Shown: positions 17,642 to 26,164, counted from the stretch's first letter. The stretch: DNA of 64,000 nt from JAUUSJ01 sp964439395 (GCA_964439395.1 CAYTNV010000016.1:1-64000), one strand, 5' to 3'. Translations and numbers: made by a program. The notes: generated by a model not told the origin, from the letters alone.

Positions 17642-19807
17642 CTAGTCTAATTTTAGGTTTGCAAGGGCATCCGCAAATGCCGAATTTAAAGGCTCTTTCT
17701 TTTGTTGATTTTGTTTTCTCATATAAGCAGCTACATCTTTTTTGGATATTCCTTTTCCCTCTTTATTTCTTCTTTCCTCAAAAGCATGCATGGATTCTTT
17801 ATGACCACATACGCAGACAAATCTCTGCTTTTCCCCTATTCCAATCAACTCCATTTTTTTATGACATTGTGGACAGCGAGCATTTGTAAACTTTGAGATA
17901 CGTTCCTTATATCCACATTCTCTATCTTGACATACAAAAAGTTTTCCTGTTTTATTCGACACAGAAAGCATTTTTTTACCACAATTTGGGCAAGATTTAT
18001 TTGTCAAATTATCATGCCGAAAAACACCGTCAGCCGTTTTAATCTCCCTCGTGATGTCCTCTGTATATTTACGGATTTCCGTTAAAAAATCTCTTTGTCT
18101 CATTTTCCCCTTGGCAATTAAAGATAATTTTGCCTCCCAGCTTGCTGTAAGCTCCGGCTTCCTTAAATCCTCTGGAACAAGCTTTAAAAGCTGTCTCGCC
18201 TTTCCCGTAATCTTAATCGACTCCCCTTGTTTTTCCATCAAATACGTGTGAAAAAGCTTTTCAATAATATCAGCTCTTGTCGCAACTGTCCCAAGACCAC
18301 CTGTCTCTTGCAAAGTCTTTACTGTATTTTTATCCTTCTGCTCTAAATACTTTACGGGATTTTCCATGGCCAAAAGTAAGGTTGCCTCCGTAAAATAAGC
18401 TGGAGGCTTTGTCTTTCCCTCAGTTCTTATAATCGTTAAATCAGAAAGCTTTTGTCCTTCTTTATATTCTGGAAGACTTCCCTCCATCTCCTCTTCTTCC
18501 TCTTTTATCAGCTCTAAAAATCCTCTCTTTTTCTCTACTCTTCCTTTTGCGATAAAAATCTCATTTCCAATTTTTAGAGTAACCGTCGTCTGTTCATACT
18601 CATATGGTGGATATAAAACAGCGAGAAATCTTCGAATAACCAAATCATAAATCTTTCTCTCCTCATTTGACAAAGCAGATAAAACTGGTGTCTGCTCTGT
18701 TGGAATAATTGCATGATGGTCGGATACTTTTTTATCATCTACAAAAGAGGCTTTTCCCTTAATTGTCTGCTTTAAAATAGCTCCTGTATATTGTTTATAT
18801 GGACCAACACTTACTGCTTTTACACGCTCCTTTAATGTATCTACAATATCTGTGCTAATATAGCAAGAATCCGTTCTTGGATAAGTTAAAATCTTATGCT
18901 GCTCATAGAGCTTTTGCATAATATTCAATGTCTGCTTTGCAGAAAAAGAAAAATACTGATTGGCATCTCGCTGAAGCGTTGTAAGATCATAAAGTCCTTT
19001 TGGATAAGTCTTTTTGGCCACCTTCTTTACATCGACAATTTCTCCAATCTCTGCTCTTACCTTCTTTTCAATCTTCTCTATTTTTTTCTTATCAAAGCTA
19101 GAGCTACTATTTGTCTTTGCATCTTGCCAAATAAATAGCGTCCCATTTGCTCTCACCGTTAATCCATAATAAGGTTTTGGAATAAAAGTTCTAATTTCTT
19201 CTTCTCTTTTAGCAATCATTGCGAGGGTAGGTGTCTGTACTCTTCCGCACGAAAGCTGTGCGTTATATTTACATGTGAGAGCTCTCGTAGCATTCATTCC
19301 GACAAGCCAGTCAGCTTCTGCCCTCGCTTTCGCTGCGGCATAAAGTGCTTCATATTCTTTTGCATCTTTTAAATGCACAAATCCTTCTTTAATTGCCTTA
19401 TCTGTCACAGAAGAAATCCAAAGTCTCTTTAGCCGCTTTTTATTTCCCGCCTTTTCTAAAATCCATCTGGCAACCAACTCTCCTTCTCGCCCAGCATCTG
19501 TCGCAATAATAATCTCACTCACATCATTTCGATGAATTAAGTTTTTTACTGCATTAAATTGCGCTCTCGTCTGCTTAATTACGACAAGCTTCATCTGCTC
19601 CGGCATCATTGGCAAATCCTCGATATGCCATTCTTTATAATCTGTATTATAATCCTCTGGGTCAGCTAAAGTGACAAGATGTCCAAGTCCCCATGTGACA
19701 ATATACTTATTTCCCTCTATAAAACTTTTCGTCTGCTTTTTACAGCCGAGAACTCTCGCAATATCTCGCGCTACAGAAGGCTTTTCTGCAATAACTAATT
19801 TTTTCAT
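17642..19807 (-). CDS. topB: DNA topoisomerase III
   Basis: Type IA topoisomerase of the TopB group (721 aa), a decatenase that acts on single-stranded DNA and commonly works with RecQ. The Toprim domain starts MKKLVIAEKPSVARDIARVL and has the acidic ATDAGREGELVAR motif. The catalytic tyrosine is in LTYPRTDSCYIS. C-terminal zinc-binding parts (CPNCGKKM..., CPQCHKKM...) follow. The SD before the ATG is weak. A strong AAAGGAGG stands about 60 nt upstream with a hairpin between (19820-19855). A recQ gene is present 20 kb away in the same window. Confidence 0.95.
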   Translation of the reverse strand: MKKLVIAEKPSVARDIARVLGCKKQTKSFIEGNKYIVTWGLGHLVTLADPEDYNTDYKEWHIEDLPMMPEQMKLVVIKQTRAQFNAVKNLIHRNDVSEIIIATDAGREGELVARWILEKAGNKKRLKRLWISSVTDKAIKEGFVHLKDAKEYEALYAAAKARAEADWLVGMNATRALTCKYNAQLSCGRVQTPTLAMIAKREEEIRTFIPKPYYGLTVRANGTLFIWQDAKTNSSSSFDKKKIEKIEKKVRAEIGEIVDVKKVAKKTYPKGLYDLTTLQRDANQYFSFSAKQTLNIMQKLYEQHKILTYPRTDSCYISTDIVDTLKERVKAVSVGPYKQYTGAILKQTIKGKASFVDDKKVSDHHAIIPTEQTPVLSALSNEERKIYDLVIRRFLAVLYPPYEYEQTTVTLKIGNEIFIAKGRVEKKRGFLELIKEEEEEMEGSLPEYKEGQKLSDLTIIRTEGKTKPPAYFTEATLLLAMENPVKYLEQKDKNTVKTLQETGGLGTVATRADIIEKLFHTYLMEKQGESIKITGKARQLLKLVPEDLRKPELTASWEAKLSLIAKGKMRQRDFLTEIRKYTEDITREIKTADGVFRHDNLTNKSCPNCGKKMLSVSNKTGKLFVCQDRECGYKERISKFTNARCPQCHKKMELIGIGEKQRFVCVCGHKESMHAFEERRNKEGKGISKKDVAAYMRKQNQQKKEPLNSAFADALANLKLD

Positions 19808-20219
19808 AAACTCTTACACTTTTTTTACTATTTCTATAGTAATATAGTAAAAAAATGCATTCCTCCTTTCTAATGAATCAGTTTTCTAGCTTCTAAAAAT
19901 TCTATTTTTTCATTGTCAGATAAATACCTATTTTGAATTTATGTTATCCATTTTATCACAAACATAAGTCAAAGGAAATGACAAGTAAAAAAATAATTTT
20001 TCTTAGTAAAACCTACTTTGATTTCGCTCTCTCCGCCAAAATCTTCCCTTTACAAATTTTTCTTTAAAATTTATACTAATAACTTAAGAAGTTATATTTT
20101 TATGGAACTTCACAATATTCGTCAAAAACTTAATAAAATAGTTTTTAAATAACAGAATATCTACACAAGTTTCTACTATTAATAAAAATGAAATATAAAA
20201 AAGAATAGGAGTGAATTTT
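19808..20219. other. Divergent intergenic region topB / cinA
   Basis: A 412-nt gap holding promoters for both directions. It contains the perfect 12-base stem at 19820-19855 with T7/A7 ends, and a small palindrome ATAACTT-AAG-AAGTTAT near 20087-20103. An 8-codon frame (MHFFTILL) begins right behind the AAAGGAGG near 19862, but its SD spacing is too short to trust. I see no RNA gene or riboswitch. Confidence 0.5.
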
Positions 20220-21023
20220 ATGGTAGCAGAGATTATTACTGTCGGAACTGAGCTATTGCTCGGAGATATTTTAAATACAAATGCACAATTTTTATCAAAG
20301 AAATTGGCGCATATCGGAATTGATGTCTATTATCAGACAACAGTCGGAGACAATAAAGAACGCCTAAAATCGGCGCTTGAGATTGCATTTTCCCGCTCTG
20401 ATATGGTTATTCTAAGCGGAGGTCTTGGTCCTACAAAGGATGACCTGACAAAAGAATTAGTCGCTGAGTATTTTGGAAAGAAACTTATTTGGAATCAAGA
20501 AGTATATGATAATGTTGAAAAACGGGGCTTTGCTTTTGGACTTAAGAAAATTAGCGATAGTCTGAAAAAGCAAGCATATGTACCTGAGGACTGTCTCGTT
20601 TTATATAATCACAACGGAACAGCTCCAGGACTTATTTTCGCAAAAGATGGCAAATCTGCTATTTTACTCCCTGGACCACCTTCCGAGATGAAGCCAATGT
20701 TCAAAGAATGCTGTGAAGTATTTTTAAATAAAATTTCTGATCGTGTTTTTGTTTCCCTCGGTATCAAACTAAAGGGACCTGGAGAGGCTCCTGGCAGTGA
20801 AATTGGAGAGGCTCCTGTGGCAGATAAAATTTCTAAATATTTGGATTATACAAATCCTACCGTGGCAACTTATGCAAAGGAAGACGGATGTTTAATTCGA
20901 ATTACTGCTTCTGCTGCTACGAGAGAGGAAGCGCTTGAGTTAATCGCTCCTGTGGCTTCTGAAATTTCTGATATTGTTGGACCTGTTATTAAGAATGTCG
21001 CTGAAGTGACAGATGAAACCTAA
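20220..21023 (+). CDS. cinA: CinA N-terminal part, nicotinamide-amidase domain absent
   Basis: A 267-aa protein covering the first two thirds of CinA. The N-terminal MoaB/MogA-like (COG1058) domain shows ITVGTELLLGDILNTNAQFLS, VILSGGLGPTKDDLTKE and LLPGPPSEMKPMF. The middle KH-like domain has ATYAKEDGCLIRITASA. Full CinA is about 410 aa and ends in a PncC-type nicotinamide mononucleotide amidase; here the frame stops at NVAEVTDET and none of the following frames continue the family. The remaining part matches ADP-ribose pyrophosphatase-type CinA. AGGAG lies before the ATG at 20220. A mosaic repeat (21166-21260) follows shortly, so loss by insertion or rearrangement is plausible. Confidence 0.85.
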   Translation: MVAEIITVGTELLLGDILNTNAQFLSKKLAHIGIDVYYQTTVGDNKERLKSALEIAFSRSDMVILSGGLGPTKDDLTKELVAEYFGKKLIWNQEVYDNVEKRGFAFGLKKISDSLKKQAYVPEDCLVLYNHNGTAPGLIFAKDGKSAILLPGPPSEMKPMFKECCEVFLNKISDRVFVSLGIKLKGPGEAPGSEIGEAPVADKISKYLDYTNPTVATYAKEDGCLIRITASAATREEALELIAPVASEISDIVGPVIKNVAEVTDET

Positions 21024-21165
21024 ATATGAAAAAGAATTGTTTCTATAATTTTAAGGGATAGCCCTTTTATTATGTATAGATTTTGAAACAGATAGAATAG
21101 CAACTATTATATAGCTAAGAACGAAATTAGGATAGAAGATTCAGGGGAGACACGTTGCGTTCCCA

Positions 21166-21260
21166 CTATTTTTCGCTACTCCGCCTATTTTTAAGAGTTT
21201 GAGCAAACTCACTGCGTTCAGATACGCTCAAATTCTCAAAGCATCCGTAGCGAAAAATAG
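21166..21260. repeat. Mosaic inverted-repeat element (MITE-like)
   Basis: Perfect 14-base outer arms CTATTTTTCGCTAC (21166-21179) and its complement (21247-21260) enclose a second pair around TTTGAGC/GCTCAAA and a small GAGTTT/AAACTC hairpin. It has higher CG content than its surroundings and no reading frame. It fills most of the 369-nt gap between cinA and sigG and resembles small repetitive elements scattered in Lachnospiraceae. Copy number cannot be judged from one copy. Confidence 0.6.
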
Positions 21261-21392
21261 CTTCACCCAAAATTTTATAAATTCATTTAGTATAACATTA
21301 TATTATGCTTCTGTGAAATATCACCATAGCTTGACGAAAATATATTTTTTGAGAAACAATGGTACTATATTCTATTTTTAAAACGATATTCC

Positions 21393-22175
21393 CTATGCAT
21401 CAACCAAAAATTCCCTCATATTTTTTAGCGCCGCTTTCTCAAGCCGACTAACTTGAGCCTGAGAAATACTAATTTCATCTGCCACCTCCGTCTGTGTCTT
21501 CCCCTCAAAAAAACGAAGCTTAATAATCTTATTTTCTCTCTCTGAGAGTCTATCTAATGCCTCTCGAAGCGACAATTCTTCCACCCAGTTTTCCTCTTTA
21601 TTTTTCTTATCACTCACCTGATCCATAATATAAAGCGTATCTCCCCCTTCCTGATACACTGGCTCATAGAGTGACATCGGACTTGCGATTGCATCAAGAG
21701 CATACATAATCTCATCTTTGTCTATTTCTATCTCTTTCGCAATCTCCTCTATCGTCGGTTCCTGGTTGTTTTTCTTTAACAAATTTTCCTTTGCAGAAAT
21801 TGCCTTATATGCAATATCTCTTAGAGACCTGCTAACACGAATCGAATTATTATCCCTTAAGTATCTTCTCACCTCACCGATAATCATCGGAACTGCATAC
21901 GTAGAAAATTTCACATCTAGACTCCGGTCGAAATTATCAATCGCCTTCATCAGACCAATACAGCCTACTTGAAATAAATCATCCGCAGAGTCATTGCTCG
22001 ATGAAAAGCGCTGAATCACACTTAACACTAATCTCAAGTTTCCCTTAATGTATAGTTCCCTAGCTTCCAAATCTCCCTGCTCAATTCTCTCAAAAAGTGC
22101 CTCTTTCTCCTCGTTTTTTAATAGCGGTAGCTTTGATGTATTGACCCCACATATTTCCACTTTATTCAGTGCCAT
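21393..22175 (-). CDS. sigG: Forespore RNA polymerase sigma factor SigG
   Basis: Sigma-G (260 aa) drives late forespore gene expression during sporulation. The N-terminus MALNKVEICGVNTSKLPLL is the SigG hallmark, including the segment bound by anti-sigma factors. Region 2 (DDLFQVGCIGLMKAIDNFD, KFSTYAVPMIIGEVRRYLRD), region 3 and region 4 (LRFFEGKTQTEVADEISISQAQVSRLE) are complete. Its usual neighbours spoIIGA and sigE are not here. Its presence is the main evidence that the organism sporulates or descends from spore formers. Confidence 0.95.
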   Translation of the reverse strand: MALNKVEICGVNTSKLPLLKNEEKEALFERIEQGDLEARELYIKGNLRLVLSVIQRFSSSNDSADDLFQVGCIGLMKAIDNFDRSLDVKFSTYAVPMIIGEVRRYLRDNNSIRVSRSLRDIAYKAISAKENLLKKNNQEPTIEEIAKEIEIDKDEIMYALDAIASPMSLYEPVYQEGGDTLYIMDQVSDKKNKEENWVEELSLREALDRLSERENKIIKLRFFEGKTQTEVADEISISQAQVSRLEKAALKNMREFLVDA

Positions 22176-22347
22176 AAATGATTTCCTCCACTTCTCAAAG
22201 TTCCATGTATAAAATTCTATCTAATATCAAATTAGAAATAAGCTTGCTTATTCTTTTTTAGCTTCATGGAAACTTTAAATATTAAGTTTCTATTCTTAAA
22301 TCATTTACCAATTGCACCATTTTTATGCGAGAGAGCCTTGGTTTTAT

Positions 22348-22367
22348 TTTCCATACAAAAATGGAAA
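22348..22367. promoter_or_regulatory. Inverted repeat TTTCCAT-N6-ATGGAAA, upstream operator
   Basis: Perfect 7-base arms with a 6-nt spacer, 80 nt before the XRE regulator gene. The same heptamer recurs in reversed order at 22405-22430 with the same spacer. Probably an autoregulatory site. Confidence 0.55.
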
Positions 22368-22404
22368 GTTAGCTTGATATTTTTGTGGAAATATATATCA
22401 TTAT

Positions 22405-22430
22405 ATTATGGAAAATAAACTTTCCATAAT
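22405..22430. promoter_or_regulatory. Inverted repeat ATTATGGAAA-N6-TTTCCATAAT, proximal operator
   Basis: Perfect 10-base arms around 6 nt, ending just before the GGAGG of the XRE gene at 22447. The position would block transcription or translation initiation. The same heptamer core as 22348-22367 supports binding by the XRE protein itself. Confidence 0.65.
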
Positions 22431-22446
22431 AAAAAAAGGAGGCCAT

Positions 22447-22662
22447 ATGAAAAATCGATTAGAAGAACTGCGAAAACAACGGGGAATTAGCCAGGAAGAA
22501 TTGGCAAATGGCGTAGAAGTATCCAGGCAAACAATAAGTTCCTTAGAAAATGGACGGTACAATCCCTCAATCATACTGGCATTTAAAATTGCTAGATATT
22601 TTGATAAAAGCATAGAAGAAATTTTTATTTATGAGGAAGTTCAAGACAATGAAAAAATATAA
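22447..22662 (+). CDS. XRE-family transcriptional regulator
   Basis: A 71-aa single-domain lambda-repressor-type HTH protein: LEELRKQRGISQEELANGVEVSRQTISSLENGRYNPSI is the complete XRE fold with its recognition helix. A short acidic tail follows (IEEIFIYEE). Small regulators of this type commonly sit next to a DUF2178 membrane protein, but none is present. GGAGG precedes the ATG at 22447. Two inverted repeats with a shared heptamer in the promoter region suggest autoregulation. A terminator follows directly. Confidence 0.9.
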   Translation: MKNRLEELRKQRGISQEELANGVEVSRQTISSLENGRYNPSIILAFKIARYFDKSIEEIFIYEEVQDNEKI

Positions 22663-22700
22663 TCTAATATTCCTCATAATGTATAATATAAATAATAAGT

Positions 22701-22734
22701 AGCAGCGTTTTCGGACGCTGCTTTTCATTTTTTC
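22701..22734 (+). terminator. Terminator behind the XRE gene
   Basis: A GCAGCGT/ACGCTGC stem (22702-22708, 22715-22721) followed by CTTTTCATTTTTT. Confidence 0.8.
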
Positions 22735-22737
22735 TCG

Positions 22738-22783
22738 TTGCATAATTTTTTTTATTGATATATAATAATGACAAAAAGTCATT
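22738..22783 (+). promoter_or_regulatory. Promoter and operator of the TetR gene
   Basis: TTGCAT (22738-22743) and TATAAT (22761-22766) are 17 nt apart. Immediately downstream AATGAC-N5-GTCATT (22767-22783) is a perfect inverted repeat covering the transcription start. This is the expected place for TetR autorepression. Confidence 0.75.
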
Positions 22784-22800
22784 AAGGAGTGAAAACGAAT

Positions 22801-23373
22801 ATGACATCTAGAATGAATAATACAGAAGCCAGAAAAAAACAAATTTTAAGAAAAGCAACAGAGCTCTTTGCGCTAAAAGGTTATCACGGAGTGGGAATTG
22901 ATGAAATTGCCAATGCCTGTGGAGTGGTACGTGGAACAGTACTCAAATATTTTGGGAGCAAACAAGAACTATATAAGAAAGTCTTATACGGAAGAGGAAA
23001 TCCAGCTAGAGACTATATGATTTCTGTATATGATGATACAAACATATCTGCACTCGAGGCTCTGAATAAATTAATAGAAATTACTAGGAAACAAATTCAA
23101 GTAAATAAAAAATATATTGGGAAAGACTTGGAAAATGAGGAATTTCTTCAAAATTTTGATGTGCTTAGACTTCCTATATATCGTGAACAACAAAAATATC
23201 TTGAAAAAATTATAGAACGTGGGAATAAAGAAGGTGTGTTTCATGTTGAAAATCCTCATCTGAGAGCATTTAGTATTATATTTGCTGTATTTGGGATTAC
23301 AGAATCCTTAGAAGGAGAAGAAGCAATATTATTAGAAATGAACGAGATTATAAAAAAAATGTTGGACTTATAA
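22801..23373 (+). CDS. TetR/AcrR-family transcriptional regulator
   Basis: A 190-aa regulator with an N-terminal TetR HTH (ARKKQILRKATELFALKGYHGVGIDEIANACGVV, recognition helix GTVLKYFGSKQELY). A helical ligand domain follows without recognisable ligand motif. The start is the ATG at 22801; a GTG four codons upstream overlaps the AAGGAG SD. Its promoter carries an inverted repeat over the start site. The ATC-hydrolase-family gene begins 19 nt downstream with its own SD, so the two are likely co-transcribed and the regulator probably controls that gene. Confidence 0.92.
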   Translation: MTSRMNNTEARKKQILRKATELFALKGYHGVGIDEIANACGVVRGTVLKYFGSKQELYKKVLYGRGNPARDYMISVYDDTNISALEALNKLIEITRKQIQVNKKYIGKDLENEEFLQNFDVLRLPIYREQQKYLEKIIERGNKEGVFHVENPHLRAFSIIFAVFGITESLEGEEAILLEMNEIIKKMLDL

Positions 23374-23392
23374 AAGAGAAAAGGTGAAAATT

Positions 23393-24112
23393 ATGAGAGA
23401 AAAAGATTTAAAATTTGACAAAAAAAAGCATTGCCTTTATCCAAAAAAAGGAAAAAAATTAATCAAGAAATATTTATATAATGAGTTTGGTAAAGTTAAA
23501 GCTGAGATATTATGGGAAAAAATCCAACTCAAATATGTAGAGTATGTAAATGATTGTCCAGATATAGGCGGAAAAAAAAATAACCATGCTGCTGCGATAT
23601 ATGGCAGTTTATTTATTTTTGCCTTTTGTGAGGTTGCAGTTCCCAATAAAAAGATAGAAGAATTACAACCATTAGTTTATAAAATTTTTATGGAAGATTC
23701 CTTTCAAATGCTGGGCAAGATATTCGACCTTAATAAACAATCCCATATGAAGCTTGCTAATAAAGTGTTCACTAAAGTCGGGCAAAAAGATCAGTTGCAG
23801 GCGAAGCAATATCCAGCAGGATTTATTACAATAACGGAGCCTTTTGATGAAGAACATCAAGCTATTCGATATCATTTTACACAATGCCCTAATGCAGAGT
23901 TTGCAAAAAAACATGGACTCACGAAATGGATGCCACTCTTTTGTAATTGCGATTATCTTGCGATGAGAGAACTAGGATGTGAACTAATACGACATGAAAC
24001 ATGTACAAATGGTAATAAATGCGACTACTGTATGGTTGGCAGCCATAATCCGATTGTAAAAAAATATCCATTAAAAATAGACGAAGATGGACTCTGGTAC
24101 AATGAATCATAG
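23393..24112 (+). CDS. L-2-amino-thiazoline-4-carboxylic acid hydrolase family protein
   Basis: A 239-aa protein resembling the ATC_hydrolase family (AtcB-like enzymes open the thiazoline ring of ATC towards cysteine). The family is widely spread in anaerobes as stand-alone genes of unknown substrate. The C-terminal half has the conserved cysteine-rich blocks YHFTQCPNAEFAKKHGL, FCNCDYLAMRELG and CTNGNKCDYCMVG. The N-terminal half is basic and helical. The start is the ATG at 23393 behind AAAGGTG. It is encoded right behind a TetR regulator, so expression is probably induced by a small molecule. The assignment rests on the cysteine pattern; the actual reaction is unknown. Confidence 0.7.
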   Translation: MREKDLKFDKKKHCLYPKKGKKLIKKYLYNEFGKVKAEILWEKIQLKYVEYVNDCPDIGGKKNNHAAAIYGSLFIFAFCEVAVPNKKIEELQPLVYKIFMEDSFQMLGKIFDLNKQSHMKLANKVFTKVGQKDQLQAKQYPAGFITITEPFDEEHQAIRYHFTQCPNAEFAKKHGLTKWMPLFCNCDYLAMRELGCELIRHETCTNGNKCDYCMVGSHNPIVKKYPLKIDEDGLWYNES

Positions 24113-24135
24113 GAGGAAGGTAAAAAAGGGAGAAG

Positions 24136-24213
24136 ATGAGATTATACAATATCTTAAAGCATAATAAGATAGAAAAAAGATTTCCACTCCCAAAATTGAA
24201 CATTTTATGTTAA
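24136..24213 (+). CDS. Possible 25-aa peptide or gene remnant
   Basis: ATG behind AGGGAGAAG, 23 nt after the ATC-hydrolase gene, coding MRLYNILKHNKIEKRFPLPK and five more residues before the stop. It is basic, with no recognised family. It could be the start of a lost third gene. The rest of the gap to 24407 shows only AT-rich sequence with weak promoter-like boxes near 24298-24328. Confidence 0.25.
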   Translation: MRLYNILKHNKIEKRFPLPKLNILC

Positions 24214-24407
24214 AATAATTATAATAATAAGAAGCTCCGATTTCTATTATATATATTTATATTTTTACTACGATTCATGTCCTCAATTTGACCTATTTTG
24301 CTTTATCTTGCTTATTTTATTGTATAACATTTTAGAAATCTAAGCATCCTAACTGCAAACCTCGACAAATTAAGGCATACTAACATATTTTAGGAGGATT
24401 TTTGTTC

Positions 24408-24881
24408 ATGATAAAAGTATTATTTATCTGCCATGGCAATATTTGCAGAAGTCCAATGGCGGAGTTTTTGTTAAAAAATATGGTAAAAAAACAAGGATTA
24501 AGTGATCAATTTTATATCGCTTCCGCTGCCACAAGCACAGAAGAAATCGGCAATCCTGTTCATCACGGTACAAGGAGAAAATTATCAGAATTTGGAATTT
24601 CCACAAAGGGAAAATATGCCATTCAGATGAAAAAAAAGGATTATGACCAATATGATTATCTCATCGGAATGGATGACTGGAATATTCGAAATATTATGAG
24701 AATCATAAAAACAGACCCTGAGCATAAAGTATATAAATTATTAGAATTTGCAAACTCAAGCAGAGATATCGCAGACCCTTGGTATACGGGAAATTTCGAT
24801 ATTACTTATAATGATATCGTGGAGGGATGTGAGGCATTTTTGGTCTATCTAGAAAAAGAAGAACAGATTAAGCTTGATTAG
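24408..24881 (+). CDS. Low-molecular-weight protein tyrosine phosphatase
   Basis: A 157-aa cytosolic phosphatase of the LMW-PTP/arsenate reductase fold. The P-loop CHGNICRS (C8 to R14) near the N-terminus and the general acid ADPWY near residue 124 are both intact. A substrate cannot be inferred; bacterial relatives act on phosphotyrosine or, in other genera, on arginine phosphate. AGGAGG lies before the ATG at 24408. A nucleoside hydrolase gene follows after 37 nt with its own SD. Confidence 0.93.
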   Translation: MIKVLFICHGNICRSPMAEFLLKNMVKKQGLSDQFYIASAATSTEEIGNPVHHGTRRKLSEFGISTKGKYAIQMKKKDYDQYDYLIGMDDWNIRNIMRIIKTDPEHKVYKLLEFANSSRDIADPWYTGNFDITYNDIVEGCEAFLVYLEKEEQIKLD

Positions 24882-24918
24882 ATTATTTTCAACTATCATA
24901 TTAGAAGGAGGAAATAAC

Positions 24919-25986
24919 ATGAAAAATTTGATGGAAAACTATCGAATTGTGACAAACAAAGAAGACAATAAAATTATTTTTGACACGGATTTAGTTTATC
25001 TTTGCGACGATGCATACGCTCTTTTTGGATTATTAAAAGCCGATGAACTTGGCTATATTGACTTACTTGGCGTGACAACAGTCGGTGCTAATCATCTTGT
25101 AGCACCTGTCACTTATGATGTTTTAAGCATACTAGAGCATATCGACAGAACCGATATTCCTGTATATATGGGAAGCGATGTACCACTTGAAGGCTTTTGG
25201 AATCTTGAGGAAATGTTTGATACAATAGGAAAAATGTATTTTTACGGAGCATACGCTTACCTCGATCGATACGTAGACTCCTACGAGAAAGCTAACGAAC
25301 TTGCATATACAAAACTTCCAAAAGCAAATACACTTCCACAAGAAAAAACCGCTGTCGATTTTATGATTGAGCAGGTACATAAATACCCTGGAAAGGTAAC
25401 AATTATGGCTGTCGGTAGCTGCATTAACGTGGCAAATGCTATTTTAAAGGATCCGACCTTTGTGGAGGACGCAGCTGGAATCATCTATATGGGAGGTGTA
25501 TTTGATGTCAAGGCCGAGGATTTGGCTGGAATTGAGATTAACTGGTGGTATGACCCAAAAGCTGCCGATATCTGTCTTCGAGCAAACTGGAAAAGTCAAG
25601 TAACTGTCCCACATGACGCTGCTGTGACATGTCAAAAAGATAAGGATGTCTACGACAGATATAAGTCAAAAAATACAACTAAAATTACAAAGCTCATTGT
25701 AGATGAATTAGCTCCAATTTATGAAAATGGACAAAAAGAAGCTCTTGTCTATTGCTGGGATCCCATTGTTGTGGCGTCCTACCTCTGCCCCGATTTAATT
25801 GAGCGACAAGATCGAAGAAAACTTGCTATTTGTACACAGAAAGGATACGCATACGCACAATGTCTTAGCTGGGAGGAAAAAAAGGCTCCAAAGGGATTAC
25901 AAAGCTGTGATATTATTTTTAAGGTAAATCGAGATAAATTTTGGGACTTCATGAGTGATTTATATGCCTCAGAAAAATCATTTTAA
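24919..25986 (+). CDS. Nucleoside hydrolase (IUNH-like), altered Asp motif
   Basis: A 355-aa member of the inosine-uridine preferring nucleoside hydrolase family, which cleaves N-glycosidic bonds. The calcium-binding N-terminus usually reads DTDxGxDDA or DTDIGxDxDDA; here it is FDTDLVYLCDDAYAL. Later motifs are recognisable (AVGSCINVANAIL, IYMGGVFDV, EINWWYDPKAAD, VTVPHDA). The first Asp pair and last Asp pair remain but the spacing loop differs, so activity is likely but specificity is open. The start at 24919 follows GAAGGAGG. It lies behind the phosphatase in the same direction. Confidence 0.8.
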   Translation: MKNLMENYRIVTNKEDNKIIFDTDLVYLCDDAYALFGLLKADELGYIDLLGVTTVGANHLVAPVTYDVLSILEHIDRTDIPVYMGSDVPLEGFWNLEEMFDTIGKMYFYGAYAYLDRYVDSYEKANELAYTKLPKANTLPQEKTAVDFMIEQVHKYPGKVTIMAVGSCINVANAILKDPTFVEDAAGIIYMGGVFDVKAEDLAGIEINWWYDPKAADICLRANWKSQVTVPHDAAVTCQKDKDVYDRYKSKNTTKITKLIVDELAPIYENGQKEALVYCWDPIVVASYLCPDLIERQDRRKLAICTQKGYAYAQCLSWEEKKAPKGLQSCDIIFKVNRDKFWDFMSDLYASEKSF

Positions 25987-26104
25987 AAGCTTTTCATAAA
26001 TAGTAATCTTTTCGTTTATTATAAACAAAAACCCACTGCCTTTAAAGATGTGTAAAGATGTATGAGGAGCAATGTATGAGACATCTCCTTCATTCATAAT
26101 AGCT

Positions 26105-26164
26105 AAAAAGCAAGAAAAAGCCGCTGTCAAAAATCGATTGCGACAGCAGCTTTTTCTTGCTTTT
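26105..26164. terminator. Bidirectional terminator nucleoside hydrolase / cstA
   Basis: Arms AAAAGCAAGAAAAAGCCGCT and its complement (one mismatch) with GCTGTC/GACAGC near the loop, flanked by A and T runs. It is placed between the convergent genes. Confidence 0.85.
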
